A stretch of DNA of 64,000 bases from Pyrobaculum neutrophilum V24Sta (GTDB lineage: Archaea; Thermoproteota; Thermoprotei; Thermoproteales; Thermoproteaceae), in the NCBI RefSeq assembly GCF_000019805.1, contig NC_010525.1, forward strand, positions 1,054,001 to 1,118,000, in the 5' to 3' direction. Of this stretch, positions 40,892 through 48,591 are shown one piece after another. The translations under genes and the position numbers were made by a program. Position 1 is the stretch's first letter; each line of letters opens with the position of its first letter. The notes beneath the pieces are model-generated. The model had not been told where the DNA came from, searched no databases, and saw only the letters and a list, made by a program, of their open reading frames with translations.

Positions 40892-43860
40892 CTCTTCACG
40901 GCCGAGAGGGAGCTGGGCCTCCCCCTGGGGAAGCCGGATGGATCTGCCCACGTCTTGTACAATAGGATGGGTTTCGGCCGCCAGAGCTCAACGACGTCTC
41001 CAGGCCTCGCCTGGGCCTCTTCCCTAACTATGGGGAGTATCAACACCGGATCCCACGGGTAGGTGGCGGTGGCGTTTACCACCACGCATCTCCCACGCCA
41101 CTCGCCTGCTTTAGTCCACGCGCCGCCTCTCATTAGGTAGAACGCGAACCCGACGGCGGGGGCGTCCACCGAGATCTTGACGAGGGAGCGGCTTGGGTCA
41201 ACCAACTCCACCTTCGGCTCCACGTAGCGGTCAACCATCCTCAACCCGCCCAGGAGATGCACTTCGCCCCAGAAATCCCCGCTGGCGGCCAGCTGGGAGC
41301 TGTATTCAACCCCCCACCGCGACTCCGAGGCCGCGACGACGCATAAGCTTCTCCCCAGCCTACCCCCCTCCCCCACGGCGTAGTAGCCGTGGAAGTAGGG
41401 TACCCCGCCCGCTGTGAGATAGATAGTCGTGTTTAAGTGGAGGGATGTCAACGTCTGAGGCGCTGCCGAGCTGGCCTCGATCTTGTAGGAGACGTCTCGC
41501 GTGACGAAGAAGACGTAGCTGTAGCGCTTAGACGACCCCTCTGCCTCCACCTCAAGAGTCACCGCGATTGGCCCGGTCCAGTTAGCCGGCGTGATGTACA
41601 CGGGCCTTTGGCCTATGTGGATCGAATGACAAGCCCCGAGAGGCGTGTAGCCGATCCACCAGCCCGGCCCCACGTAAACGCCGTCGAGAGGTCTCCACGT
41701 CTTTCTCACCTCTGCCAGGGGTGTCCCCCCGACGTCTCGGTACCTCAAGCCGCCCGGCTCGGCGACCTTGCCCATCTCCACGTACAACCTCAAGGTGGCG
41801 TTGATCTCGCTGCCTGTGTAGATCACGAGGAAGGTATAGCCCGCGTTGGGCAACGCCACGTCGGGGATGGGGCCGGGGGCGGGGCCCCAGATGCGGGCGT
41901 CTACGGCTGTGCAAATCGGCGCGTCACACAGAGTCGTTGGCGCCAGGTAGACGAGCCACGGGCCTGTTGAGTTGGACACCATCGAGGGGAGGCCTAGGGG
42001 CAAGGCGTCTGTCCAGCCCGCGGGGTATTCATTGCCCGCAACGCCCTCGAAGAGGTAGTTGTAGAAGGCCCCGCCCTCGGCTGTTTGGAAATAAAGCCTT
42101 TCGAAACCCCTGGTGGTGTTGCGGTAGGCGGAGGCGCCGTAGACGGCGCTGAGCATGGACACATGGTGTGGAGGCGGCCGGACGCAGACCTCTGGTATAT
42201 CCCAATCCCCCGTGTTGGGGTTGAAGGCGTAGGCCCTAAGCCTGTAGACGTGCCAGAAGTACAGGACGGGGTCGCCCGCCGTCAACTCCATGAAGTCTCT
42301 GTATCCATCGCGTCCACATACACCCTGCTGGGGGATAAGCCAATCCACCAGGGGCAATCTGGCGATCGGCCACTTCGCAGATGTGCCAACTCTCGAGTAG
42401 CCGACCCACGTGCCGTTCACCTTTGAATAGACGTGTTGAGAGTATACGCAACTCAAGATCTCCTCGGGCCACTGTCGACAGGGATTGGGCGGCGAGAACC
42501 AAGCCGTTTTTATCTCCCTCAGCGCTGGGTCCACGGCCGCGTTGAAGCTTGCCCACTTTATGCCCGGCTGCGTTGAGGCGGGCACCGCTCTGTAGCTGAG
42601 CTTCCCCAGCGCCCCGGCTTTTTCGTAATCAACAAGCTTCCCCGCGTCATCCACGGCGCGGAGATAGGTGCCCGGCGTTGAGTCTATCCACACGGCTCTC
42701 CCGCCAGCATCTAGACGCCAGACCACCGCCGCGTCGAACGTTGCGGCGGAGCCCAGCGGCGCGTAGACGGATAGAGCTCGCGACAGCGCTGAGGAGTTGG
42801 CCTCGTGTTGCCACCTCACCGCCACGTACGGCGTTAGGAGATAGGGGCTTTTCACGGCCACCGAGGCTAGAGTCCAGTTCCACGCCCAACTTCGCCCCGC
42901 CCACGTGGCGTTGCCCGCCGTAGCCACGGTGAAGCAGTCGGGGGGTTGGCAACTCAGCCCCCTCATCTGCACCACTCTAGAGACGTAGAGAGGTACCTCC
43001 CTCGGAGGCCTAAGCTCGATTTTTCCCCACGCCAGAGGCGCCGCGACAGCCGCGAGCTCCACCTTGTAGGAAAAGGGAATGTTCTGTGCCGCGCCCGCCG
43101 GCGCTACACCTGCGTCCGTGGCCAGGGTAGATCTACAACCCAGCATGTCGCAGTCGCCGTATAGCCACGGGTCGGGGATCCTAGCATATACGCCGCCTAT
43201 CTCAACCACGTCGCCTGGTCTCTTCCCAGCGATCTCTAAAGCCCTCCACACGCCGGGTGTGGAGACCCTCAACACCAGGTTGTCCCCCGTGTAGTACGTC
43301 CGGCAGCTGGGCCAGCTGGAGGCATCCGGCAGGTCTACACACAGCGGGGTCATCCAGCTGAAGAGGCGGTCGGGGCGTAGAGACAGCCGTATTTCCCTCG
43401 TCTCCCTATAGGAGGAGCTTGATCGGGGGACTACGAAGGCGACCTCCTCCAACTGCCTCGGGGGCTCCTCCTCGACTTTGTAGTACACGCCCTCCACCTC
43501 CGCTCCGTTGTCGAACCTCGCCCTACAGAGGTACTGGGCCACGGACCACAGGCCGGGTCTGAAGTAGCTCAGCTTGATGGCGTACTTCAAGTCTCTATCC
43601 CACAAGCTGGAGGTGGCTCTAGAGGCCACCGCCACCTCTGATGCGTTTAGAAACCGCTCGCCCCAAACCTCCGTCGGCTGGCTGAGGGCGGTGAAGGCGA
43701 CCACGCCTCTCCCAACGCCTAGAGGCGCCAGCGATGTGAAGGTGAAGGCGATGTGGGCATACGTCGACGTGTCTATGCGAAAGTCCCAGGTTTTTATACA
43801 CGTCACGGAGACGGCGGCTTGTGCTAGCGCCGGCAGGATTAGCCAGAGGAGCAGGCGCAT
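40885..43860 (-). CDS. Large secreted protein (991 aa), filament locus
   Basis: Signal peptide MRLLLWLILPALAQAAV then about 970 residues predicted to be mostly beta-strand with many aromatic residues. No C-terminal membrane anchor is obvious, so it is probably released or held by partners. I count 18 cysteines, most in close pairs (LSCQPPDC, LCDAPIC, GDCDMLGC), suggesting disulfides, and several sequons (NAT, NWT, NTT). Family not recognised. It may be an adhesin, filament tip or large surface component. Preceded by a T5 linker. Confidence 0.75.
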   Translation of the reverse strand: MRLLLWLILPALAQAAVSVTCIKTWDFRIDTSTYAHIAFTFTSLAPLGVGRGVVAFTALSQPTEVWGERFLNASEVAVASRATSSLWDRDLKYAIKLSYFRPGLWSVAQYLCRARFDNGAEVEGVYYKVEEEPPRQLEEVAFVVPRSSSSYRETREIRLSLRPDRLFSWMTPLCVDLPDASSWPSCRTYYTGDNLVLRVSTPGVWRALEIAGKRPGDVVEIGGVYARIPDPWLYGDCDMLGCRSTLATDAGVAPAGAAQNIPFSYKVELAAVAAPLAWGKIELRPPREVPLYVSRVVQMRGLSCQPPDCFTVATAGNATWAGRSWAWNWTLASVAVKSPYLLTPYVAVRWQHEANSSALSRALSVYAPLGSAATFDAAVVWRLDAGGRAVWIDSTPGTYLRAVDDAGKLVDYEKAGALGKLSYRAVPASTQPGIKWASFNAAVDPALREIKTAWFSPPNPCRQWPEEILSCVYSQHVYSKVNGTWVGYSRVGTSAKWPIARLPLVDWLIPQQGVCGRDGYRDFMELTAGDPVLYFWHVYRLRAYAFNPNTGDWDIPEVCVRPPPHHVSMLSAVYGASAYRNTTRGFERLYFQTAEGGAFYNYLFEGVAGNEYPAGWTDALPLGLPSMVSNSTGPWLVYLAPTTLCDAPICTAVDARIWGPAPGPIPDVALPNAGYTFLVIYTGSEINATLRLYVEMGKVAEPGGLRYRDVGGTPLAEVRKTWRPLDGVYVGPGWWIGYTPLGACHSIHIGQRPVYITPANWTGPIAVTLEVEAEGSSKRYSYVFFVTRDVSYKIEASSAAPQTLTSLHLNTTIYLTAGGVPYFHGYYAVGEGGRLGRSLCVVAASESRWGVEYSSQLAASGDFWGEVHLLGGLRMVDRYVEPKVELVDPSRSLVKISVDAPAVGFAFYLMRGGAWTKAGEWRGRCVVVNATATYPWDPVLILPIVREEAQARPGDVVELWRPKPILLYKTWADPSGFPRGRPSSLSAVKRC

Positions 43861-43890
43861 GGAAGATCTCCGAGGCTCCGGGGAAAAAGG
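43861..43890 (-). promoter_or_regulatory. 30-base T5 linker
   Basis: Minus strand: TAA then CCTTTTTCCCC..., ending at ATG 43860. T5 at 43884-43888, 24-28 bases upstream of the ATG. Confidence 0.6.
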
Positions 43891-44541
43891 TTAGGCAAAG
43901 GCTGTTGGACAAGCTATGGGGAGCTTCAGCGGGTAATCAACGATATATATAAGGGGAGACGGCGCTTCGACGTACAGCGTAGCCACGTCCCCCGTCGCGT
44001 TGTAGACAAGCGCCTTGGGGACTAGCACGTACGTGGCGTTGGGAGGGGGCGGCACGCCGAGCACAGGAGGCCGCTTCTGCTTAAGCCACAGCTGGCGGTA
44101 GAATCCTAGATCCAAGCCAACCGGCGCCTCCACCTCTATCCAAGGCAGAACGTCCACCGAGTGCCTCAGCTCGATCGCGTAGAGGTATGCGGAGCCGCCG
44201 CTCGGCAACGGCGCCCTCTTGCAGAAGATGAGGTTTACGTAGATCTGGTAGAGGATGGGGCCTCCGCGGCCCTCCGCCTTGTATCCAAGGGGCAACGCCG
44301 CCGGGAATAGGCCAGAGCTGGTGGTGATGTTCACAACGAGCGCCCTCGCGACGTTGCTCCCCTTCTGGAAGACCTCCTCGTCTTGCGTATAGTTGAAGCC
44401 TCTGGCGCCAATGCTGGCCTTGGCAAAGTAGAGCTGATCGGCCGTGTTAACCCCGGCGATATACGGCGTGTGGGACGCGGCGTATAGCAACGCAAAAGCG
44501 ACTAGCGCGGCGGCTATTACGCCGTAGGCCGTAGACCACAT
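43891..44541 (-). CDS. Exported/anchored protein, filament locus
   Basis: 216 residues with N-terminal helix VIAAALVAFALLYAASHT, then a predicted beta-rich outer domain containing two cysteines (IFCKR and IACPT) and four sequons (NYT, NIT, and two NAT). Unrecognised. Starts one base after the preceding stop. Confidence 0.7.
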   Translation of the reverse strand: MWSTAYGVIAAALVAFALLYAASHTPYIAGVNTADQLYFAKASIGARGFNYTQDEEVFQKGSNVARALVVNITTSSGLFPAALPLGYKAEGRGGPILYQIYVNLIFCKRAPLPSGGSAYLYAIELRHSVDVLPWIEVEAPVGLDLGFYRQLWLKQKRPPVLGVPPPPNATYVLVPKALVYNATGDVATLYVEAPSPLIYIVDYPLKLPIACPTAFA

Positions 44542-44542
44542 A

Positions 44543-44887
44543 TCACCAAAGCCTTCTGCCTATTACCACCTCCTCTCCGCAACTCACGTAGGCGAGCCCC
44601 GCGGCCAGATATAGATACATGGGGTCGCAGACGACTCTATCTCCTACGCTCAGCGGCCTCCCCCTATAGTAGGCCCACCCAAGCCTAGCCACCTCCCTCG
44701 TGCCTAGGTAGAGCACCGCCGAATCCCCCTCCTGCACCACCGCGTAGCCTCCCCTCAGCTTCAGCAGACAGTCCGTGCAGGCTGGGACGTCGGAAACCCC
44801 CTCCCTGGCCGGGAAGAGAGAGGCCACCACGGCCGCGGCTAAGGCCATCAAGCCGGCGAGGATCAGAACATCTCTAGCGAGGTACAT
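44543..44887 (-). CDS. Exported/anchored small protein, filament locus
   Basis: 114 residues. N-terminal helix DVLILAGLMALAAAVVASL, then four cysteines (ACTDC, VVCDP, VSCGE). Short beta-like repeats LRGGYAVVQEGDSAVLYLG and YLAAGLAYVSCGEEVVIG. Unrecognised; one base from each neighbour. Confidence 0.65.
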   Translation of the reverse strand: MYLARDVLILAGLMALAAAVVASLFPAREGVSDVPACTDCLLKLRGGYAVVQEGDSAVLYLGTREVARLGWAYYRGRPLSVGDRVVCDPMYLYLAAGLAYVSCGEEVVIGRRLW

Positions 44888-44888
44888 A

Positions 44889-45326
44889 CTACGGGCAACG
44901 GTACTGTGCCACCAACCAGCGGCCTCTAGCCGCGATGGCCACCGGCACGCAGTCCGGATCCACGTGGGGGCGAAACGGCGGAGGGCACCACAAGCCGGTG
45001 TACGGGTCGGCGCCTAGCCTCACTGCGCGGCTCCCGTAGAGGCTACATCTGTACCCCCCGGGGTAGACCTCAAACACGGCGACGAGATCGCCAGGCACTC
45101 CCAGCGAGCGCCTAAACTCCTCCACGCCGGCCCCCTCGTACTCAACGGCGTAAAGGCCTGAGGACGAGTTGTATACATATATGTGCCTAACAGGCGCGTC
45201 GCGCGCCGGCGCGATAGGCGCTTCCACAACCGCCGCAGGCATAAACGGCTTTAAAACGAGGGCTGTATAGACGGTCAACGCGGAGAGCGCAACTATAAAC
45301 GCCGAGGCGGCGACGAGGTCCTCCAT
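44889..45326 (-). CDS. Exported/anchored protein, filament locus
   Basis: 145 residues. N-terminal helix AASAFIVALSALTVYTALVL, then an outer domain with four cysteines (RCSLY, LWCPP, DCVPV and a C-terminal RCP). One sequon (NSS). Unrecognised. Starts one base after the coiled-coil protein gene ends. Confidence 0.65.
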   Translation of the reverse strand: MEDLVAASAFIVALSALTVYTALVLKPFMPAAVVEAPIAPARDAPVRHIYVYNSSSGLYAVEYEGAGVEEFRRSLGVPGDLVAVFEVYPGGYRCSLYGSRAVRLGADPYTGLWCPPPFRPHVDPDCVPVAIAARGRWLVAQYRCP

Positions 45327-45327
45327 G

Positions 45328-46242
45328 TCACTCCGCCGAGCGCCTCTTATACACGAGGAGGGCCGCGCCCACGGCGGCGACGGCGGCGATCAACGCCAGG
45401 TGGATGGGCCAACCGCCCGCTTGTCCGCCTTCCGCCGACGTGACGGCGGGCGCGGCCGCGGACGTGTTCACAATCCTGGCGGCTAGCTCCCTGTTGCGCC
45501 TCTCCAACTCCTCCAATCTGTTCCTCAGCGCCTCGTTGTCGGCGAGGCAGGCGCGCAGGTTGGCGGAAAGCGCCGAAAGCTCGCCGTCTTTCTGCCTTAG
45601 GAGCTCGGCCAGCCTCTCCTTCTGCATCTCCAGCGCCTCCAGCTGGCTCCTCAGTTGCGCAGCCACGTTGGCCAACTCCTGGCGTTGAGCCGAGTATTTT
45701 TCCAGCTCCGACTTGAGGCTTTCCACAGTCTTTTGAAGCTTGTCGACCTCCTCCACTATAGCGGCGGTGGAGCTGGGCAACCTCACCACGGCCTTAGTCG
45801 CTCTGTCGAGGTACCACCCCGCCGGCACGTAGCCTGAGTAGACGCCGATCGGCGTAGCCACTGTGAGGTTCTCCCTTACGAACTCGACGTAGCCTCTATA
45901 TGCTGCGAACCGGAGAGGCAACCACCTAAGCCAGAGCCAAGAGGTGCCGTCTTTAGTGCAGTATATATCCCCCATCCATTCCCCACTCGTGGCGTTGTGG
46001 ACGTCAAAAGCCACGTATCTACATTGGGCCATGAGGTACTGCACCGCGGCTTGGGCCTCCGCCTTAGAGCCGTTGAAGACGAGCCCCACCTGGGTTAGGT
46101 AGATCGGCCTCCCCTCTAGATACAGGACGAAGTGGGTTGCGTTGTAGATGTAGATCTGTCCAAGTTGGGCATGGGGAGGGACCCAACTGACGAGTTGCCC
46201 CCAGACCAGCGCCGCCAGTAGGAGTAGGGGGAGTTTACGCAT
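45328..46242 (-). CDS. Secreted coiled-coil protein with C-terminal membrane anchor
   Basis: 304 residues. Signal peptide (LPLLLLAALVWGQLVSW), an N-terminal globular domain to about 150, a long coiled coil at about 160-250 (VDKLQKTVESLKSELEKY, LRSQLEALEMQKERLAELL, LRNRLEELERRNRELAARI), a short Ala/Ser/Thr linker, then a membrane helix (HLALIAAVAAVGAALLVY) and basic end KRRSAE. This architecture suits a surface stalk or spacer anchored in the membrane. Three cysteines. Preceded by a T5 linker. Confidence 0.75.
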   Translation of the reverse strand: MRKLPLLLLAALVWGQLVSWVPPHAQLGQIYIYNATHFVLYLEGRPIYLTQVGLVFNGSKAEAQAAVQYLMAQCRYVAFDVHNATSGEWMGDIYCTKDGTSWLWLRWLPLRFAAYRGYVEFVRENLTVATPIGVYSGYVPAGWYLDRATKAVVRLPSSTAAIVEEVDKLQKTVESLKSELEKYSAQRQELANVAAQLRSQLEALEMQKERLAELLRQKDGELSALSANLRACLADNEALRNRLEELERRNRELAARIVNTSAAAPAVTSAEGGQAGGWPIHLALIAAVAAVGAALLVYKRRSAE

Positions 46243-46272
46243 GAGGGTGGGAGACGCGGCGGGGGAAAAACC
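46243..46272 (-). promoter_or_regulatory. 30-base T5 linker
   Basis: Minus strand: TAA then GGTTTTTCCCCC..., ending at ATG 46242. T5 at 46266-46270. Confidence 0.6.
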
Positions 46273-46731
46273 TTAGGAGATTCCTACTGTGACTACGCCC
46301 TTAGCGATCTGGACAGCCTTGCCGCTTGTGGCGTCTACGGCGTAGACAACGTAGGTGTATTGTGCGCCGGGCTCCAGCTCTCCTCCGAATCTACAGGTTG
46401 CGGACTGGCCCGCCACGAGGGGCGGCTGTATGTTGGCCGAGTCGACTGTGAAGACGCCGGAGTTTGCAACTATGCACCGCCCAGTGACCAAGTCGGCGCC
46501 TGGTGAGCCCGACTTGCCGTATCTGATGTAGACCCCCGAGGTTTTGCCGTTAAGCACCTCTATGGTTACGTCGAAGCCGCCCCGGTCAGCGGTCACTATG
46601 GCGTTTGCCCTCAGCGACTCCGCGGCGGATTTCCCAATGCCCTGGAACGTCAAAACGCCTATTACGCCCACGATTATAAACGCCGCTGCTATCAGCAGAG
46701 ACTCCACCGTTGTAAGCCCTCTCGCCCTCAT
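46273..46731 (-). CDS. Type IV pilin-like protein with class III signal peptide
   Basis: 152 residues. The N-terminus MRARGLTTVESLLIAAAFII has the archaeal prepilin pattern: a short basic leader (RARG), then a hydrophobic helix carrying Thr-Val-Glu near its start, so cleavage after Gly5 by a PibD-type peptidase is expected. The rest is beta-rich with two cysteines (GRCIV and ATCRF). Likely the major or a minor filament subunit. No peptidase gene is in the locus. T5 linkers flank it on both sides. Confidence 0.78.
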   Translation of the reverse strand: MRARGLTTVESLLIAAAFIIVGVIGVLTFQGIGKSAAESLRANAIVTADRGGFDVTIEVLNGKTSGVYIRYGKSGSPGADLVTGRCIVANSGVFTVDSANIQPPLVAGQSATCRFGGELEPGAQYTYVVYAVDATSGKAVQIAKGVVTVGIS

Positions 46732-46762
46732 GGATCTACGGCGTTTGCGCTGGGGAAAAAGT
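46732..46762 (-). promoter_or_regulatory. 31-base T5 linker
   Basis: Minus strand: TAA then ACTTTTTCCCC..., ending at ATG 46731. T5 at 46756-46760. Confidence 0.6.
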
Positions 46763-47959
46763 TTAGATGAGTATCTGGAGGGCGTGTTGTAGCGCCAAGC
46801 CCGCCGCCCCTCCCAACGCGGTGGACCTGTGGAGGCCCAGCGGGCTTAAGACCACCGCCACGTACCCAGCTGCGACCAGCGACATGGCCGTGGACAAAAC
46901 CTGCCGTATCTCGTCGTAGGGCGGCGGGGAGAAGAAGGGGTTGTAGCCGGTCTCCACGGCCGAAAGCTGCTTGACAGCGGAGGAGGTCGCCATGGCGAGG
47001 ACGAAAACCGCCGCTATAAACAGGGAGAAGTAGGCGGTGGAGAGCTTCGCGACGCGCTTAACCGAGGCCGACTCTATGTCGATGAGGGCTTGTATGTACT
47101 CCACGGCCTTTGAGGCGGCGGCGCCTCCGGCCTCGACGATGGCCTTATACATCGCCTTCGCCAACACGAAGTAGCGCGACGGGACGAAGTACCCGTACGC
47201 TATCTTGGCGGCTGTCTTGTAGCTCCCCACAAGGCGGCCTAAGATGACGTCCGGCGGAGCCCCCTCCTTCAACATAGCCGCCACCGAGCGCAACATGGGC
47301 GGAACCTCCCTCCTAATGGAGAACCACCAAGCCCTATCTCTAGCCCTTAGCCAAAGCCAGGTGGTTACCCCAAAGGCGATAAACGCCGCGGGCGGGCTTA
47401 TAAACGCCGCTAGCGCGGCGGCGCCGGCGCCCAGGACCAGAGACCACTCGTAGGTCCTCCAGAGGTCTAGGTCGTGAGGAGCCGCCGCCACCGCCACAGC
47501 ACCCAGTGCCGCTGTTACGCCGTATATCAACGCCAGGAGGAGCAAGGGCTCCACGGATAGAACACCAACAGCCCAGAGAAAGAGCAGGAACAGGGGCAGT
47601 AGAAAGACGGCGCCCAAGGAGGAGGTTATCGACTCGTAGAGCCTCGCCCTCGCCTCCACCTTGGCCACAGCCAGCGCCCTCATGCCCTCTAGGTATGAAT
47701 AAACCAGCACGGACCTATCTACGCCGGCCTCTTCCTGGGCTAGGGCATAGCCCATCTGCCGGGCGGCCTCCTCCTTCTCCTCTAGAAACGCCGCCGACGG
47801 CGAAGGCATTAGGGATGAGACGAAAAGCCTCCGCGCCTCGACCTCGTCTAGCTCAGCGGCGTTGAAGGAGGTGTACTTAAGCGCCTCTGCTCCCGAGACA
47901 GCCCCTAGGTAGGTGGCGAAGATGGGGGCCGCCGCGATGTAGAAATCCTCTCTACGCAT
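46763..47959 (-). CDS. TadC/GspF-like polytopic membrane protein
   Basis: 398 residues, about seven hydrophobic segments in three groups (residues about 108-160, 170-205, 310-398). Two cytoplasmic helical regions resemble GspF/TadC folds (LDEVEARRLFVSSLM..., then VPPMLRSVAAMLKEGAPPDVILGRL and ASKAVEYIQALIDIESASVKRVAKLS). In type IV filament systems this protein is the membrane platform that the secretion ATPase acts on. The family assignment rests on layout and neighbours. Downstream of a T5 linker. Confidence 0.72.
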   Translation of the reverse strand: MRREDFYIAAAPIFATYLGAVSGAEALKYTSFNAAELDEVEARRLFVSSLMPSPSAAFLEEKEEAARQMGYALAQEEAGVDRSVLVYSYLEGMRALAVAKVEARARLYESITSSLGAVFLLPLFLLFLWAVGVLSVEPLLLLALIYGVTAALGAVAVAAAPHDLDLWRTYEWSLVLGAGAAALAAFISPPAAFIAFGVTTWLWLRARDRAWWFSIRREVPPMLRSVAAMLKEGAPPDVILGRLVGSYKTAAKIAYGYFVPSRYFVLAKAMYKAIVEAGGAAASKAVEYIQALIDIESASVKRVAKLSTAYFSLFIAAVFVLAMATSSAVKQLSAVETGYNPFFSPPPYDEIRQVLSTAMSLVAAGYVAVVLSPLGLHRSTALGGAAGLALQHALQILI

Positions 47960-47988
47960 GTGGAGGCCCTACACCGGCGTGAAAAAGG
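47960..47988 (-). promoter_or_regulatory. 29-base T5 linker
   Basis: Minus strand: TAA then CCTTTTTCACG..., ending at ATG 47959. T5 at 47982-47986. Confidence 0.6.
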
Positions 47989-48327
47989 TTAGATGAGGTT
48001 CGAAACCACCTCCCTGATGTGGGACAGCCTCCCGGCCTTTTCCACGGCCTTCGGTAGCTCCTCGACGGCCTGTGCCGGCGGGATGCCCGAAGAGACGCGG
48101 CGGATCACGTAGTCCACCGCCATGTCCAAGTGCCTAGTTAGATCTAGGGAGCGGGCGGCGACGCGCCAGTCCTCCTCCTCAAGCCAAATTCCGTGTTTCG
48201 CCAGCTTCATAACCGCCTTCAGCATCTCCCGCTCTCCGACGCCCAGCTCCTTCGCCAGCTCCTCAAGCCATCTGGCCGTCGACGCCGTGAGACCCCTCTT
48301 AACTGCCTTCTTCTCAAGTCCCCTCAT
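47989..48327 (-). CDS. Small helical protein, filament locus
   Basis: 112 residues from ATG 48327, which overlaps the stop of the preceding gene by 4 bases. Soluble and helical: LTASTARWLEELAKELGVGEREMLKAVMKLAKH looks like a small DNA- or protein-binding helical bundle, followed by YVIRRVSSGIPPAQAVEELPKAVEKA. Unrecognised. The longer open frame upstream is low-complexity antisense and is not used. Confidence 0.65.
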   Translation of the reverse strand: MRGLEKKAVKRGLTASTARWLEELAKELGVGEREMLKAVMKLAKHGIWLEEEDWRVAARSLDLTRHLDMAVDYVIRRVSSGIPPAQAVEELPKAVEKAGRLSHIREVVSNLI

Positions 48328-48560
48328 CTCCTCGCCAGGAGGAGAAGCGCCAGCTTTAGGTAGGGGTCGTCCCGGCTCTGGAGGGCGCTCATAAGCACGT
48401 CCTTTGGGAGGGCTGACAGCACCTTTTCCGAAAGCTCCGGAGGCATCTCCACAAGGGCCTTGACGAGGCAGTCCTGCCACCCCTCCGCCTTTGTCTCAAC
48501 GCCGTTGTCCCCCGCCGGCATCTCCAGCGCCTCCTCGAGGGACCTCCTCTTAAGCACCAT
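48324..48560 (-). CDS. Small protein, filament locus
   Basis: 78 residues, unrecognised. Charged N-terminus, one cysteine, then amphipathic helices (LVEMPPELSEKVLSALPKDVL and PYLKLALLLLARR). Starts after a T5 linker and is coupled to the next gene by ATGA. Could be a regulator or assembly factor of the ATPase. Confidence 0.6.
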   Translation of the reverse strand: MVLKRRSLEEALEMPAGDNGVETKAEGWQDCLVKALVEMPPELSEKVLSALPKDVLMSALQSRDDPYLKLALLLLARR

Positions 48561-48591
48561 GCGCCAAGGGCGTCTTCAACCCGGAAAAAGG
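48561..48591 (-). promoter_or_regulatory. 31-base T5 linker
   Basis: Minus strand: TAA then CCTTTTTCCGG..., ending at ATG 48560. T5 at 48585-48589. Confidence 0.6.

Noticed and set aside
41193-43894. Several plus-strand frames opposite the 991-residue protein gene
   Set aside because: Low-complexity Arg/Pro/Ser text, no TATA boxes at proper spacing, and the minus strand has a long gene with a signal peptide.
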